Positions 25,967-34,999 of a stretch of DNA of 64,000 nt are shown here, piece after piece. Origin of the DNA: Devosia oryziradicis (GTDB taxonomy: Bacteria > Pseudomonadota > Alphaproteobacteria > Rhizobiales > Devosiaceae); the NCBI RefSeq assembly GCF_016698645.1, contig NZ_CP068047.1, positions 558,001-622,000 of the forward strand, in the 5' to 3' direction. A program made the translations under genes and the position numbers. The notes beneath the pieces were generated by a model. That model saw only the letters and a list, made by a program, of their open reading frames with translations. It was not told the origin of the DNA and searched no databases. Positions within the stretch are counted from its first letter, which is position 1; the number at the start of each line of letters is the position of its first letter.

Positions 25967-26767
25967 GTGGCGCCCCGTATCCTGACACTGGCAAACCAAA
26001 AAGGCGGCGTCGGCAAGACTACGACCGCCATCAATCTCGCCACGGCCTTGGCTGCCGTTGGCGAACGCGTGCTGATCATCGACCTCGATCCCCAGGGCAA
26101 CGCATCCACCGGGCTCGGGATTTCGCGCACCGATCGTGAGGTTTCCTCCTACGACCTGCTGGTGGGGGAAGCGACGGTCGCCCAGGCCGCGATCATGACC
26201 ACGGTGCCCAATGTAGCCATCGTGCCCTCGACCATGGACCTGCTGGGCGTCGAACTCACCATTGCCGGCCAAGCCGATCGCGCGTTCAAGCTGCGCAACG
26301 CCTTCAAGCAGCTGGGTGAACTCACCATCAACGACAAGCCGGTGAGCTACATTCTCATCGATTGCCCACCGTCCCTCAATCTGCTGACGGTCAATTCGCT
26401 AGTCGCGGCCGATGCAGTACTGGTGCCGCTGCAATGCGAGTTCTTCGCGCTGGAGGGCCTCAGCCAACTCCTTCAAACCATTGAGCAAATTCGGTCGACG
26501 CTCAATCCGCGCCTGTCGATTCAGGGCGTAGTCATGACCATGTTCGACAAGCGCAACAACCTCAGCGAACAGGTGTTGCAGGATGTGCGCCAGGAAATGG
26601 GCGACTTGGTCTATGATACCGTCATTCCCCGCAATGTCCGGCTCAGCGAGGCGCCGTCCTATGGCAAGCCCGCTCTCCTCTACGACCTAAAATGTGCCGG
26701 CAGCCAGGCCTATCTGCGGCTGGCCACCGAAGTGATCCGCCGCGAGCGGCAGCTCAACGCGGCATAG
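25967..26767 (+). CDS. parA: Chromosome partitioning ATPase ParA
   Basis: Walker-type ATPase that moves ParB-parS complexes during chromosome segregation. The 266-residue protein has the deviant Walker A KGGVGKTTT (residues 12-20) with the signature lysine K12, the DLDPQGNAS Walker A' segment and YILIDCPPS as Walker B. It starts with GTG 25967, preceded by GGAGG at 25953-25957. Directly followed by parB at 9 bp. Confidence 0.96.
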   Translation: MAPRILTLANQKGGVGKTTTAINLATALAAVGERVLIIDLDPQGNASTGLGISRTDREVSSYDLLVGEATVAQAAIMTTVPNVAIVPSTMDLLGVELTIAGQADRAFKLRNAFKQLGELTINDKPVSYILIDCPPSLNLLTVNSLVAADAVLVPLQCEFFALEGLSQLLQTIEQIRSTLNPRLSIQGVVMTMFDKRNNLSEQVLQDVRQEMGDLVYDTVIPRNVRLSEAPSYGKPALLYDLKCAGSQAYLRLATEVIRRERQLNAA

Positions 26768-26776
26768 GAGCCCACG

Positions 26777-27640
26777 ATGAACGACAAACCCACTCGTCTT
26801 GGTCGCGGGCTCGCGGCACTGATCGGCGATATGGCCACCGTGGAAGGCGCGCGCGTTACCGAATCGGGCGGCGTCAAGAAGCTGCCGGTCGAATTCATTA
26901 TCGCCAACCGCGCCAATCCACGCCGTACCTTCGATAGCGAGCAGCTCGAAGAGTTGACCAACTCGATTCGCGAGAAGGGCGTGATGCAGCCTCTGCTCGT
27001 GCGGCCGAGTGACGATCCGCATATCTTCGAGATCATCGCCGGCGAGCGCCGCTGGCGCGCCGCCCAGAAGGCGGGATTGCACGAGGTCCCGGTCATCGTC
27101 CGCGAGGTCGGTGACAAGGAAGCGCTCGAGCTGGCGATCATCGAGAACGTGCAACGCGCCGATCTCAATCCGCTCGAAGAAGCAATGGGTTACGGGCAAC
27201 TCATCGAGCAGTTCGATTATACCCAGCAGGATCTTGCGCAGGTGATCGGCAAGAGCCGGTCCCATGTGGCCAACACGTTGCGGCTGTTGCGCCTGCCCGA
27301 GGATGTGCGTGGCATGGTGGCTTCAGGCACGTTGACCGCTGGCCATGCGCGCACGCTGATCACTGCCGAAGACCCTGCGACGCTCGCCCGCCAGATTGTG
27401 GCCGGCGGTCTGTCGGTACGTGAAGCCGAGGCCCTGAGCCAGCAGCGTGATGTCGCCGGAAAGAAAAAATCGGGCGAACCGCCGGAGCGCGACGCCGATA
27501 CCGTGGCGCTGGAGCGCCGCCTATCCGACGCCCTGGGTCTTTCGGTTTCCCTGGCGCATAGCGAGCGCGGGGGCAAGCTCGAGATCCGCTACAAGACGCT
27601 GGAGCAGCTCGACGGCATCTGCCTCAAACTGACCGGCTAA
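26777..27640 (+). CDS. parB: Chromosome partitioning protein ParB
   Basis: parS-binding CTP-dependent clamp that loads onto the origin region. The 287-residue protein begins with the ParA-stimulating RLGRGLAALIGD, has the CTP-binding boxes (NPRRTFD and GERRWRAAQKAG), the parS-reading helix-turn-helix (TQQDLAQVIGKSRSHVANTLRLL) and a C-terminal dimerisation segment. Convergent with holA; a perfect parS core sits in the 30-bp gap. Confidence 0.97.
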   Translation: MNDKPTRLGRGLAALIGDMATVEGARVTESGGVKKLPVEFIIANRANPRRTFDSEQLEELTNSIREKGVMQPLLVRPSDDPHIFEIIAGERRWRAAQKAGLHEVPVIVREVGDKEALELAIIENVQRADLNPLEEAMGYGQLIEQFDYTQQDLAQVIGKSRSHVANTLRLLRLPEDVRGMVASGTLTAGHARTLITAEDPATLARQIVAGGLSVREAEALSQQRDVAGKKKSGEPPERDADTVALERRLSDALGLSVSLAHSERGGKLEIRYKTLEQLDGICLKLTG

Positions 27641-27649
27641 TACGAACTA

Positions 27650-27663
27650 GTTTCACGTGAAAC
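27650..27663. promoter_or_regulatory. parS site (GTTTCACGTGAAAC) between parB and holA
   Basis: Perfect 14-bp core palindrome, placed exactly between the convergent parB and holA stop codons. No terminator is visible in this gap. Confidence 0.8.
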
Positions 27664-27670
27664 GCCGCCG

Positions 27671-28693
27671 CTAGTGCGCGGCCGCCATCATGCAAATGGC
27701 GAGCAAGGCGCGGCGTAGGCTGGCTTCGGCCAGGGCCGGGCGGCGCCGACTGTCCGCCGTAGCCTGAAGGATACGATCCGTTGCCGTGGCGAGGGCGCTA
27801 TCGGACCATAGCCGGAGTTGCTGCTCGAGCGCGCCAATGCGCGAAAAATGCGGCTTGGGCCGCAGGTTCTCCAGCACCATGCGCGGCGACTTGCCAGCGT
27901 CGACCTCGGTACGCCAACGCCGCAGGTTGGCGAAGTGCTGCGTGCACATGACCAGCAGCCGCTGTGGGTCGACGGCCGATGACAGCGCCCGGTTGAGCGC
28001 CAGTTCCAGCTTCTCGGCATGACCGCCACCAGCGGCATCCAGAATGGCGTCGATCACCAGCATGCCATTGTCGGCGCAAAGGAGCAGCACGTCCTCACGC
28101 GTCAGGCTCTTGCTGTCCGCCGCATAAAGACACAGCTTTTCCAGCTCGCGCCGGGTGATCTCGCGGTCGTTCCCCAGAATTTCGCGCAATGTGGCGACGA
28201 CATCGGCGTCGATGCGGATCCCATGCTGGTTGAAGGTTTCCCGTATCAAGGCCTGCAGGGTTTCGTCGCTGTCGGGGTAGCAGGGCAGGGCACGGCCGAG
28301 CCTGGCGGCTTCCACCAGCGCGCGCAAGGCATCCTTGGGTGCCAGATTGCCGGCTTCCAGCACGATCGCAGCGCCAGCGGGGTCGTCGCGCAATTCGGTG
28401 AGTGTCATCACCAGGGACTTGCCGGCGCCCCGCACCCGCACGATGCGCTTGCCGCCGAACAGGGACATGGTGCGGGCTTCTACCGCGAGGATGGACGGGT
28501 CGGCATCGACTTCGGCGCCATCGAGCGTCACCACACTCGCCGATTCCGGATCATTGCCGCTCAGTTGTCGAATCAGGCGTTGCGCCGTCTCGCGCACCAG
28601 GCCGGCGTCAGGGCCATAGGCCAGGAAAATGCCCTCGCTCAGGTCGGGTCTCGCCAGGAAACGGGCGACCTCGTGGGCCTTGAGTGCGGTCAT
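27671..28693 (-). CDS. holA: DNA polymerase III delta subunit
   Basis: Clamp-loader subunit that opens the beta clamp. The 340-residue protein shows the family start pattern (FLAYGPDAGLVRE), the poorly conserved AAA+-like fold without a Walker A, and the C-terminal collar helices (LRRALL-I). It overlaps the lptE stop by one base (TGATG); the leuS-lptE-holA order is typical of Hyphomicrobiales. Confidence 0.93.
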   Translation of the reverse strand: MTALKAHEVARFLARPDLSEGIFLAYGPDAGLVRETAQRLIRQLSGNDPESASVVTLDGAEVDADPSILAVEARTMSLFGGKRIVRVRGAGKSLVMTLTELRDDPAGAAIVLEAGNLAPKDALRALVEAARLGRALPCYPDSDETLQALIRETFNQHGIRIDADVVATLREILGNDREITRRELEKLCLYAADSKSLTREDVLLLCADNGMLVIDAILDAAGGGHAEKLELALNRALSSAVDPQRLLVMCTQHFANLRRWRTEVDAGKSPRMVLENLRPKPHFSRIGALEQQLRLWSDSALATATDRILQATADSRRRPALAEASLRRALLAICMMAAAH

Positions 28694-29208
28694 CAGCGGC
28701 TGAGCGATGCCAGCAATGCCAGCCTCAGCGATTCGGCGGCGGCCTTGGCGGCACGCTCCGCCGCCTCGTTTGCGGCTGCGGTGTCGGCCAGTACCTGGCC
28801 GCTGGTCGTATATTCGGCGGTAGCCTGGCGGGTAAAGCTCTGCGGCTTGGCGGCGCTGCCATCGCGATAGGTCAGCGTCAGCGTCGCGTTGACCACACTG
28901 CGTTGCAGCTTATTGGGGTTATCGGTCACCGACATGGCAACTGCCGACGATGTCGAGGCTATGCTGACCGTAACCAGCGGCGCGGTGGCAGCTTCGGACG
29001 AGCCAAAACGAAGGGCCAGTTCCTGGTAGACCACCTGTTCCAACCGGGAGTTCGGCTTGGCGAAAGCCAGGTTCAGCATGGGCTGGCTGGCGAGGGTGCC
29101 GCTATAGACGGGCGAGAAGCTGCAACCCGCCAAGGCCGCGGCGGCGGCCAGGAAACCCGCGAGGGCGAAGCTACGCGCCAGCTTGCATGCGGCTTCAGAC
29201 CACGACAT
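28693..29208 (-). CDS. lptE: LPS assembly lipoprotein LptE
   Basis: Outer-membrane lipoprotein that plugs LptD and helps insert lipopolysaccharide. The 171-residue protein has a signal peptide with lipobox LAGC (lipidated cysteine about residue 29, AAALAGCSF), followed by SPVY and the beta-rich LptE domain. I place the start at ATG 29208, 14 bp inside the leuS end; the longer open frame is antisense-like leuS sequence. holA follows with a TGATG overlap. Confidence 0.88.
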   Translation of the reverse strand: MSWSEAACKLARSFALAGFLAAAAALAGCSFSPVYSGTLASQPMLNLAFAKPNSRLEQVVYQELALRFGSSEAATAPLVTVSIASTSSAVAMSVTDNPNKLQRSVVNATLTLTYRDGSAAKPQSFTRQATAEYTTSGQVLADTAAANEAAERAAKAAAESLRLALLASLSR

Positions 29209-31798
29209 TGACGATCCTGTCCGGGACGATAACGATCTTCTTGGGTGCCTTGCCGTCCAGAATGCGGACAATCTCGTCCAATGACAAGACCAGCCGCTCC
29301 ACTTCGGCGGCCGGTGTCCCCTTGGCGACGGTAATTTCGCCGCGGCGCTTGCCATTGACCTGGATAGGCATGGTCACGGTGTCATCGACCAGCAAGGCCG
29401 CATCGACCGCAGGCCATGGCGCATCGGCCACCAGGCCAGTCTTGCCCAGGGCTTCCCAACAGGTTTCGGCCAGGTGGGGCATCATCGGCGCCAGCAGTTG
29501 CACCAAGCGCTCCACCCCTTCGCGCAAGGCGCCCATACGGGCTGCGGGAGCCGCCGAAACCAGTCCAGCCGAGCGGACCAGGGCGTTGGTGAGTTCATAG
29601 ATCTGCGCCACTGCGCGGTTGAAGCGCAGTCCTTCAATATCGCTACCCACATTGTGGACGGCACGATGGACAATCTTGCGCAAGGACAGCGCTTCACTGT
29701 CGTCAGAAGTGACAACAATGTCGGAAGACTGTTTGATGAGCTCGATCGTTTCGCCGACCAGACGCCAGACCCGCTGCTGGAAGCGGCTGGCGCCTTCGAC
29801 GCCGGCTTCGGTCCACTGCACGTCGCGCTCGGGCGGGGAGTCCGACAGCATGAACCAGCGCGCCGTATCGGCCCCATAGGTGGCGACGATCTCGTCGGGG
29901 TCGATGACGTTCTTCTTGGACTTGCTCATCTTTTCTATCGAGCCGATCGAGATGGGTTCGCCGGACTGCAAATGCTTGGCGCGGCGCCCTTCGCCGAAGG
30001 TCTCGAGCACGACATCGACCGGTGCTACCCACTCACCCGTGGGGGATTTGTAGGTTTCGTGCGTCACCATGCCTTGGGTGAACAGGCCCTTGAACGGCTC
30101 GTCCAGCCCGACATGGCCGGTGGCCTTCATGGCGCGGGTAAAATAGCGCGAATAGAGCAGGTGCAGGATCGCGTGCTCGACGCCGCCGATATACTGGTCG
30201 ACCGGCAGCCAGCGATTGGCGACGGCGGGAATGGTCGGCGTCTCTGCGTCGGGCGCCGTGAAGCGGGCGAAATACCAGGACGAGTCGACGAAGGTATCCA
30301 TCGTATCGGTTTCGCGTCGCGCCGACGCACCGCATTGCGGACAGTTGACGTGCTTCCAGGTCGGGTGATGGTCCAGCGCATTGCCCGGCTTGTCGAAGGT
30401 CACGTCCTCGGGCAGGACGACCGGCAGGTCCTTCTTGGGCACGGGCAGGGTGCCACAGACCTCGCAATGGATCACCGGGATCGGGCAGCCCCAATAGCGC
30501 TGGCGCGATACGCCCCAGTCGCGCAGGCGGTAGTTGACCTCCACCGTGCCCTGGGGACGGCCATCGACGACACGCGCCGCGAAGTGCTCGGCGGCGGCCT
30601 TTTTGGCCTCCTCGATCGACTTGCCGTCTAGGAAACCGGAATTGAAGATGGTGCCGGCATCGGTATAGGCGACTTCGGCCACCGCAAAACTGGCGGCGTC
30701 GGCATCGGGCGGCAGCACGACCGGCACGACCGGCAGGTCGTACTTGCGGGCGAAGTCGAGGTCGCGCTGGTCATGCGCCGGGCAGCCGAAAATGGCGCCG
30801 GTGCCATAGTCCATCAGCACGAAATTGGCGACATAGACAGGCAAGGTGGCGCCGTCGATGACCGGGTGCTTCACGTGAAGCCCGGTGAAAACGCCCTTCT
30901 TCTCGGCCTTTTCCAGCGTTTCGGTGGCCGTGCCCTGGCGGTGGCATTCGGCCACGAACTCGGTCAGCGCAGAATTGTCGGCAGCCAGCCGGGTGGTCAG
31001 CGGATGATCGGGCGACAGGGCAATGAAGGAGGCGCCGAAGATGGTATCGGGGCGGGTGGTGAAGACCTCAATGGCGCCGCCATCGGTCCGCTCGAACAGC
31101 AGGCGCAGGCCCTCGGACTTGCCGATCCAGTTGCGCTGCATGATGCGCACCTTCTCGGGCCACTCGGTCAGGCCGTCCAGGGCTTCCAGCAGCTCCTCGG
31201 CCATGTCGGAAATCTTGAAGAACCACTGGGTCAGCTCGCGCTGCTCGACCACGGCACCCGAACGCCAGCCGCGCCCGTCGATGACCTGTTCATTGGCCAG
31301 CACGGTCATGTCAACCGGATCCCAGTTGACCTTGGATTGCTTGCGGGTGACCAGGCCCGCCGCCATCATGTCGATGAACATGGCCTGCTGGTGCTTGTAG
31401 TATTCGGGTTCGCAGGTGGCGATTTCGCGCGTCCAGTCGATGGCCAGGCCCATCGACTTCAGTTGCGCCTTCATCGCGCCGATATTCTGCCGCGTCCACG
31501 TGCCGGGATGGGTCTTGCGCTCGATGGCGGCATTTTCCGCCGGCAGGCCGAAGGCGTCCCAGCCCATGGGATGCAGCACGTTCCGGCCCTTGGCGCGGTA
31601 GTAGCGCGCTACCACGTCGCCCATGGAATAGTTGCGCACGTGGCCCATATGGATGCGGCCCGACGGATAGGGGAACATCTCGAGGACGTAATAGGGCTCG
31701 CGCGGATCGTCATTGGAGCTGACGAAGCTCTTGGCGTCGTCCCACACCTTCTGCCAGCGGGGTTCCATTTCGCGCGGATTGTAGCGTTCGCCGCTCAC
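29195..31798 (-). CDS. leuS: Leucyl-tRNA synthetase
   Basis: Class I aminoacyl-tRNA synthetase charging tRNA-Leu. The 867-residue protein has the HIGH-type motif ([15 protein letters not shown]), a large inserted editing domain, the zinc-type CPQCGA segment, KMSKS as MSKSKKN and a C-terminal anticodon-binding region. It starts with GTG 31798 behind AAGGACG. A parS-like palindrome is embedded at 30868-30881. Confidence 0.97.
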   Translation of the reverse strand: MSGERYNPREMEPRWQKVWDDAKSFVSSNDDPREPYYVLEMFPYPSGRIHMGHVRNYSMGDVVARYYRAKGRNVLHPMGWDAFGLPAENAAIERKTHPGTWTRQNIGAMKAQLKSMGLAIDWTREIATCEPEYYKHQQAMFIDMMAAGLVTRKQSKVNWDPVDMTVLANEQVIDGRGWRSGAVVEQRELTQWFFKISDMAEELLEALDGLTEWPEKVRIMQRNWIGKSEGLRLLFERTDGGAIEVFTTRPDTIFGASFIALSPDHPLTTRLAADNSALTEFVAECHRQGTATETLEKAEKKGVFTGLHVKHPVIDGATLPVYVANFVLMDYGTGAIFGCPAHDQRDLDFARKYDLPVVPVVLPPDADAASFAVAEVAYTDAGTIFNSGFLDGKSIEEAKKAAAEHFAARVVDGRPQGTVEVNYRLRDWGVSRQRYWGCPIPVIHCEVCGTLPVPKKDLPVVLPEDVTFDKPGNALDHHPTWKHVNCPQCGASARRETDTMDTFVDSSWYFARFTAPDAETPTIPAVANRWLPVDQYIGGVEHAILHLLYSRYFTRAMKATGHVGLDEPFKGLFTQGMVTHETYKSPTGEWVAPVDVVLETFGEGRRAKHLQSGEPISIGSIEKMSKSKKNVIDPDEIVATYGADTARWFMLSDSPPERDVQWTEAGVEGASRFQQRVWRLVGETIELIKQSSDIVVTSDDSEALSLRKIVHRAVHNVGSDIEGLRFNRAVAQIYELTNALVRSAGLVSAAPAARMGALREGVERLVQLLAPMMPHLAETCWEALGKTGLVADAPWPAVDAALLVDDTVTMPIQVNGKRRGEITVAKGTPAAEVERLVLSLDEIVRILDGKAPKKIVIVPDRIVNVVV
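30868..30881. promoter_or_regulatory. parS-like site (GCTTCACGTGAAGC) inside leuS
   Basis: A perfect 14-bp palindrome but with symmetric mismatches to GTTTCACGTGAAAC in both arms, so a weaker ParB candidate. Encodes part of LHVKHP in leuS. Confidence 0.4.
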
Positions 31799-31928
31799 TT
31801 CTGTCGTCCTTGGGTGATTTGCCGCAAAGCGCTGGGAAAGTCCGGCGCAGCTTGCGTTTATGGGGGATTTTGGCTACCGGACCATCACCAGAAATCCCCA
31901 TCAAGGTCAACAGCAACAGGGCGAAAGC

Positions 31929-32606
31929 ATGGACTCGGGTGCCGCCAGCCGTCTCGCCGCCATCAATGAGCGGATTGCCAGGGCGCATGACCGCTTCGGC
32001 CCGCCGGCCGAGAGTGTCACGCTGGTTGCGGTGTCCAAGACCTTTGCGGCCGAAGCGATCGAGCCGTTCCTGGAGGCCGGGCAGCGGGTTTTTGGCGAAA
32101 ACCGCGTGCAGGAGGCCAAGGACAAGTGGCCGGCTTTGCGTCAGGCCTATCCCGATGTCGAACTGCATCTGATCGGACCGCTGCAGACCAACAAGGTGCG
32201 CGAAGCCGTAGCCTTGTTCGACGTTATCGAAACGGTCGATCGCGAGAAACTGGCAAGCATTCTTGCAGCAGAAATGCAGCGTGCCGGGCGCAAGCTGCCC
32301 TGTTTCGTGCAGGTCAATATCGGGCTTGAGGAGCAGAAGGCCGGCATTGCGCCGGCCGAGACGATCGCCTTCGTCCAGCGCTGCCGCACCGAACACGGGC
32401 TCGATATCGTCGGCCTCATGTGCATTCCGCCCGAGGGCGTGCCACCGGGGCCCTATTTTGCCCAGATGGCGGAACTTGCCCGGGCCGCCGATGTCGCGCA
32501 GCTTTCCATGGGCATGAGCGGCGATTTCGAAGTCGGCATCGCCATGGGGGCTACCCATGTCCGGGTTGGTTCGGCCCTGTTCGGCCACCGGCCGGCGATA
32601 GTCTAG
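31929..32606 (+). CDS. YggS/PROSC family pyridoxal-phosphate homeostasis protein
   Basis: PLP-binding protein of the alanine-racemase-like fold that buffers pyridoxal phosphate in the cell. The 225-residue protein has the PLP lysine K37 in LVAVSKTF, FGENRVQEA and the C-terminal SMGMSGDFE-I phosphate-binding segment. The start at 31929 fits the family length; upstream in-frame sequence is intergenic. Divergent from leuS, as in many relatives. Confidence 0.93.
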   Translation: MDSGAASRLAAINERIARAHDRFGPPAESVTLVAVSKTFAAEAIEPFLEAGQRVFGENRVQEAKDKWPALRQAYPDVELHLIGPLQTNKVREAVALFDVIETVDREKLASILAAEMQRAGRKLPCFVQVNIGLEEQKAGIAPAETIAFVQRCRTEHGLDIVGLMCIPPEGVPPGPYFAQMAELARAADVAQLSMGMSGDFEVGIAMGATHVRVGSALFGHRPAIV

Positions 32607-32770
32607 GCGTCCTCCGCGCAAACATCGGCAATGTCGTTCGGCGCGACCTGCAACTTCTCAGCCTATCGCCCGTTGCTTCTGACTGTAACGCCGATGTGAT
32701 TGGCTGGCCGAAAACCCGTCGCAATATTGTGAGCTGTGGCGGGTCCGAGATAAAAAATCCGGAGAAAACA

Positions 32771-33454
32771 ATGAACAAGCGACGCATCCTGCTGGTGGAC
32801 GACGACGCTGATCTACGCCAAACCCTGGTCGAGCAACTCGAGACGCATCGCGAATTCGAGATCATGCAGGCCGGTACCGCCAATGATGCGCTGAAGGCAA
32901 CGCGCGAAAGCAATGTCGACCTGATGATCCTGGATGTCGGCCTTCCCGACATGGACGGGCGCGAGGCGGTCAAGGTGCTGCGCAGCGAGGGCTACAAGAG
33001 CCCGATCCTGATGCTGACCGGCCACGATACCGATGCCGACCAGATCCGTGGCCTCGATTCGGGCGCCAATGATTACCTCACCAAACCCTTCCGCTTCCCC
33101 GTGCTGCTGGCGCGCATCAACGCAGCCTTGCGGCAGCATGACCAGAGCGAAGACGTGGTGTTCACGATCGGGCCCTACAGCTTCCAGCCGTCGGCCAAGC
33201 TGCTGGAAGCCAATGACGGCAACAAGGTGCGGCTCACCGACAAGGAAACCTCGATCCTCAAATACCTCTATCGCCAGGGCCCCAAGACCATCACGCGCGA
33301 CGTGCTGCTCAAGGAAGTCTGGGGCTACAACAACCGGGTCACCACGCATACGCTGGAAACCCACATCTACCGCCTCCGACAGAAGATCGAGCGGGACCCC
33401 TCCCACGCCCGGTTGCTGGTGACCGAAGAAGGCGGTTACCGGCTGGTGCCGTAA
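32771..33454 (+). CDS. OmpR/PhoB-family response regulator, possibly CenR-like
   Basis: Two-component transcription regulator of 227 residues. The receiver domain (1-120) has acidic pocket D10-D12, phospho-acceptor D55, T83 and K105; the winged-helix DNA-binding domain (about 130-227) carries the LETHIYRLRQKIE recognition region. ATG 32771 follows GGAG. No histidine kinase is adjacent, so it is an orphan here. The GPYSFQPSAKLL linker and overall sequence remind me of the essential alphaproteobacterial envelope regulator CenR; that is a recollection, not a proven orthology. Confidence 0.88.
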   Translation: MNKRRILLVDDDADLRQTLVEQLETHREFEIMQAGTANDALKATRESNVDLMILDVGLPDMDGREAVKVLRSEGYKSPILMLTGHDTDADQIRGLDSGANDYLTKPFRFPVLLARINAALRQHDQSEDVVFTIGPYSFQPSAKLLEANDGNKVRLTDKETSILKYLYRQGPKTITRDVLLKEVWGYNNRVTTHTLETHIYRLRQKIERDPSHARLLVTEEGGYRLVP

Positions 33455-33513
33455 ACTCGTGGACCACCACAAAATCGAGTACAAAGCCGGTTAAAATGCC
33501 CTATAGGATGAGG

Positions 33514-33535
33514 CGGCCCCGCCGTGGCGGGGCCG
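33514..33535. other. GC-rich perfect hairpin before the cyclic-nucleotide-binding gene
   Basis: CGGCCCCGCC (33514-33523) and GGCGGGGCCG (33526-33535), a 10-bp stem with almost no loop. It lies between the response regulator stop and the next start. No T-tract follows, so it is not a classical terminator; it could shape the 5' UTR or protect the upstream 3' end. Confidence 0.6.
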
Positions 33536-33556
33536 TTGGCGCATCCGGATGGGTTC

Positions 33557-34018
33557 ATGATCAGGGACGATGCGGCCGAGGCGCTGGCCCAGGCCGAATT
33601 CTTCGATATCTGCGACGACGAGCAGCGGCGCATGCTGGCCTTTGCCGGCGACATCAGGCATTTCGATCCCGACGCGGTGCTTTACCAGGCCGGCGACGTG
33701 CCGATGGGCGCCTTCATCCTGATCGAGGGGACACTCAAGGCCAAGCCGGAAGGCGATGGCGCGGGCAAGCCCTACGCCATTTCCGAGCCGGGCAGCGTGG
33801 TCTCGGCCATGGCGCTGATCCTGAGCAAACCGCGTCCCGTGACCATTACCGCCGTCACCGACAGCCAGGCGCTCTTCGTGCCGCGCAACGCCTTCCTCAA
33901 GCTGGTGCAGCAATCCCCCGACCTGGCGCAGCGCGCCGTGGCCCGGGTCGAGCGCGACCTGGGCAACTATCTGGGGGCGCTGGAGCCCGTTCGCCGCAAG
34001 ATGAAGAGCGGGGAGTAG
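33557..34018 (+). CDS. Cyclic-nucleotide-binding-domain protein without DNA-binding domain
   Basis: A 153-residue protein made of a single cNMP-binding (Crp-like) beta-barrel with the pattern QAGDVPMGAFILIEG and SEPGSVVSAMAL, followed by a short C-terminal helix. The phosphate-binding cassette lacks the usual R-S/T-A residues, so ligand binding is uncertain, and there is no HTH, so it is not a Crp-type regulator. Start taken at ATG 33557. Convergent with exonuclease III. Confidence 0.75.
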   Translation: MIRDDAAEALAQAEFFDICDDEQRRMLAFAGDIRHFDPDAVLYQAGDVPMGAFILIEGTLKAKPEGDGAGKPYAISEPGSVVSAMALILSKPRPVTITAVTDSQALFVPRNAFLKLVQQSPDLAQRAVARVERDLGNYLGALEPVRRKMKSGE

Positions 34019-34066
34019 GACCAGAGCCCTCGTCACCTCTCCCCCGAGAGGAAAGGAGAAGTATCC

Positions 34067-34879
34067 CTAAACCCCTGAAAACCGCGCAATGACGGGCACG
34101 TGGTCGCTGGGCTGGGGGGCGTAGCCGCGGTAGGCCTTGACGATTTCGGTGCCGATGCAGTGTTCGGCCACGTCCGATGTCGCCCAGATATGGTCGAGGC
34201 GACGGCCCTTGTTGGCCAGCTCCCAGTTGGCGCTGCGATAGCTCCACCACGAATAGAGCTTCTGGTCATAGGGAACATGCTTGCGCACCAGGTCGATCCA
34301 GCCATGGCCGCCATTGAGGATGGCGTTAAGCGCCTCGGTCTCGACGGGGGTGTGGCTGACGATCTTGAGCAGCTGCTTGTGGCTCCAGACGTCGTTTTCG
34401 TGCGGCGCGATGTTGAAGTCGCCGGCGATGAGATGGCCGCGCTGGAAGATCGGTTCGGTGAACCAGCTCGTCAGTTCGCTCAGGAAACCCAGCTTGTGCC
34501 TGAACTTGGGGTTGATCTCGGGGTCGGGCTCGTCGCCGCCGGCGGGTATGTAGAAATCATGCAGCGTCACCGGGCCGTGGCCGAAGTCGGTCAGCGCCGA
34601 GATGTGGCGCGATTCGGGGATGTCGCAGAACATGCGGCTGGAGACGTCGGTCAGCGGGAACTTCGAGACGATCGCCACGCCGTGGTAGCCCTTCTGGCCG
34701 TGGACGGCCATGTGCGGGTAACCCGCATCGCGGAAGGCATTGCGCGGGAACTGGTCATCCAGGCACTTGATCTCCTGGAACATGATCACGTCGGGCGCGT
34801 GCCGGGCGATGAAATCAAGCACCATGGGCAGGCGCAGGCGGATCGAGTTGATGTTCCAGGTGACGATGGAAACGGGCAT
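34067..34879 (-). CDS. xthA: Exodeoxyribonuclease III
   Basis: AP endonuclease / 3'-5' exonuclease of base-excision repair. The 270-residue protein has the metal-binding E36 in FQEIK, the catalytic AGDFNIAP segment and the terminal SDHVPV. The start is ATG 34879, where WNINSIR homology begins; upstream in-frame residues are not conserved. A short CTCTC-CCCC-GAGAG hairpin lies in the gap to the convergent gene. Confidence 0.95.
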   Translation of the reverse strand: MPVSIVTWNINSIRLRLPMVLDFIARHAPDVIMFQEIKCLDDQFPRNAFRDAGYPHMAVHGQKGYHGVAIVSKFPLTDVSSRMFCDIPESRHISALTDFGHGPVTLHDFYIPAGGDEPDPEINPKFRHKLGFLSELTSWFTEPIFQRGHLIAGDFNIAPHENDVWSHKQLLKIVSHTPVETEALNAILNGGHGWIDLVRKHVPYDQKLYSWWSYRSANWELANKGRRLDHIWATSDVAEHCIGTEIVKAYRGYAPQPSDHVPVIARFSGV

Positions 34880-34999
34880 TTTCAGTCTCGGCGAGCGGGG
34901 CCTCCTTATCGCCAAGCGGGCGGAGTCGGACAAGCCGGAAATGGCGTAAGGATCTGAGTCAGTCCCGTGGCAGGGCAGCCACGTGCCGACAAGGCGCCT

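Noticed and set aside
30773..31969. A 398-codon open frame antisense to leuS
   Set aside because: No recognisable family pattern and complete overlap with leuS, whose catalytic motifs are intact.
33511..33556. GC-rich hairpin as a rho-independent terminator of the response regulator
   Set aside because: The stem is strong but is followed by GTTGGCGC instead of a T-tract, so I list it only as a hairpin.
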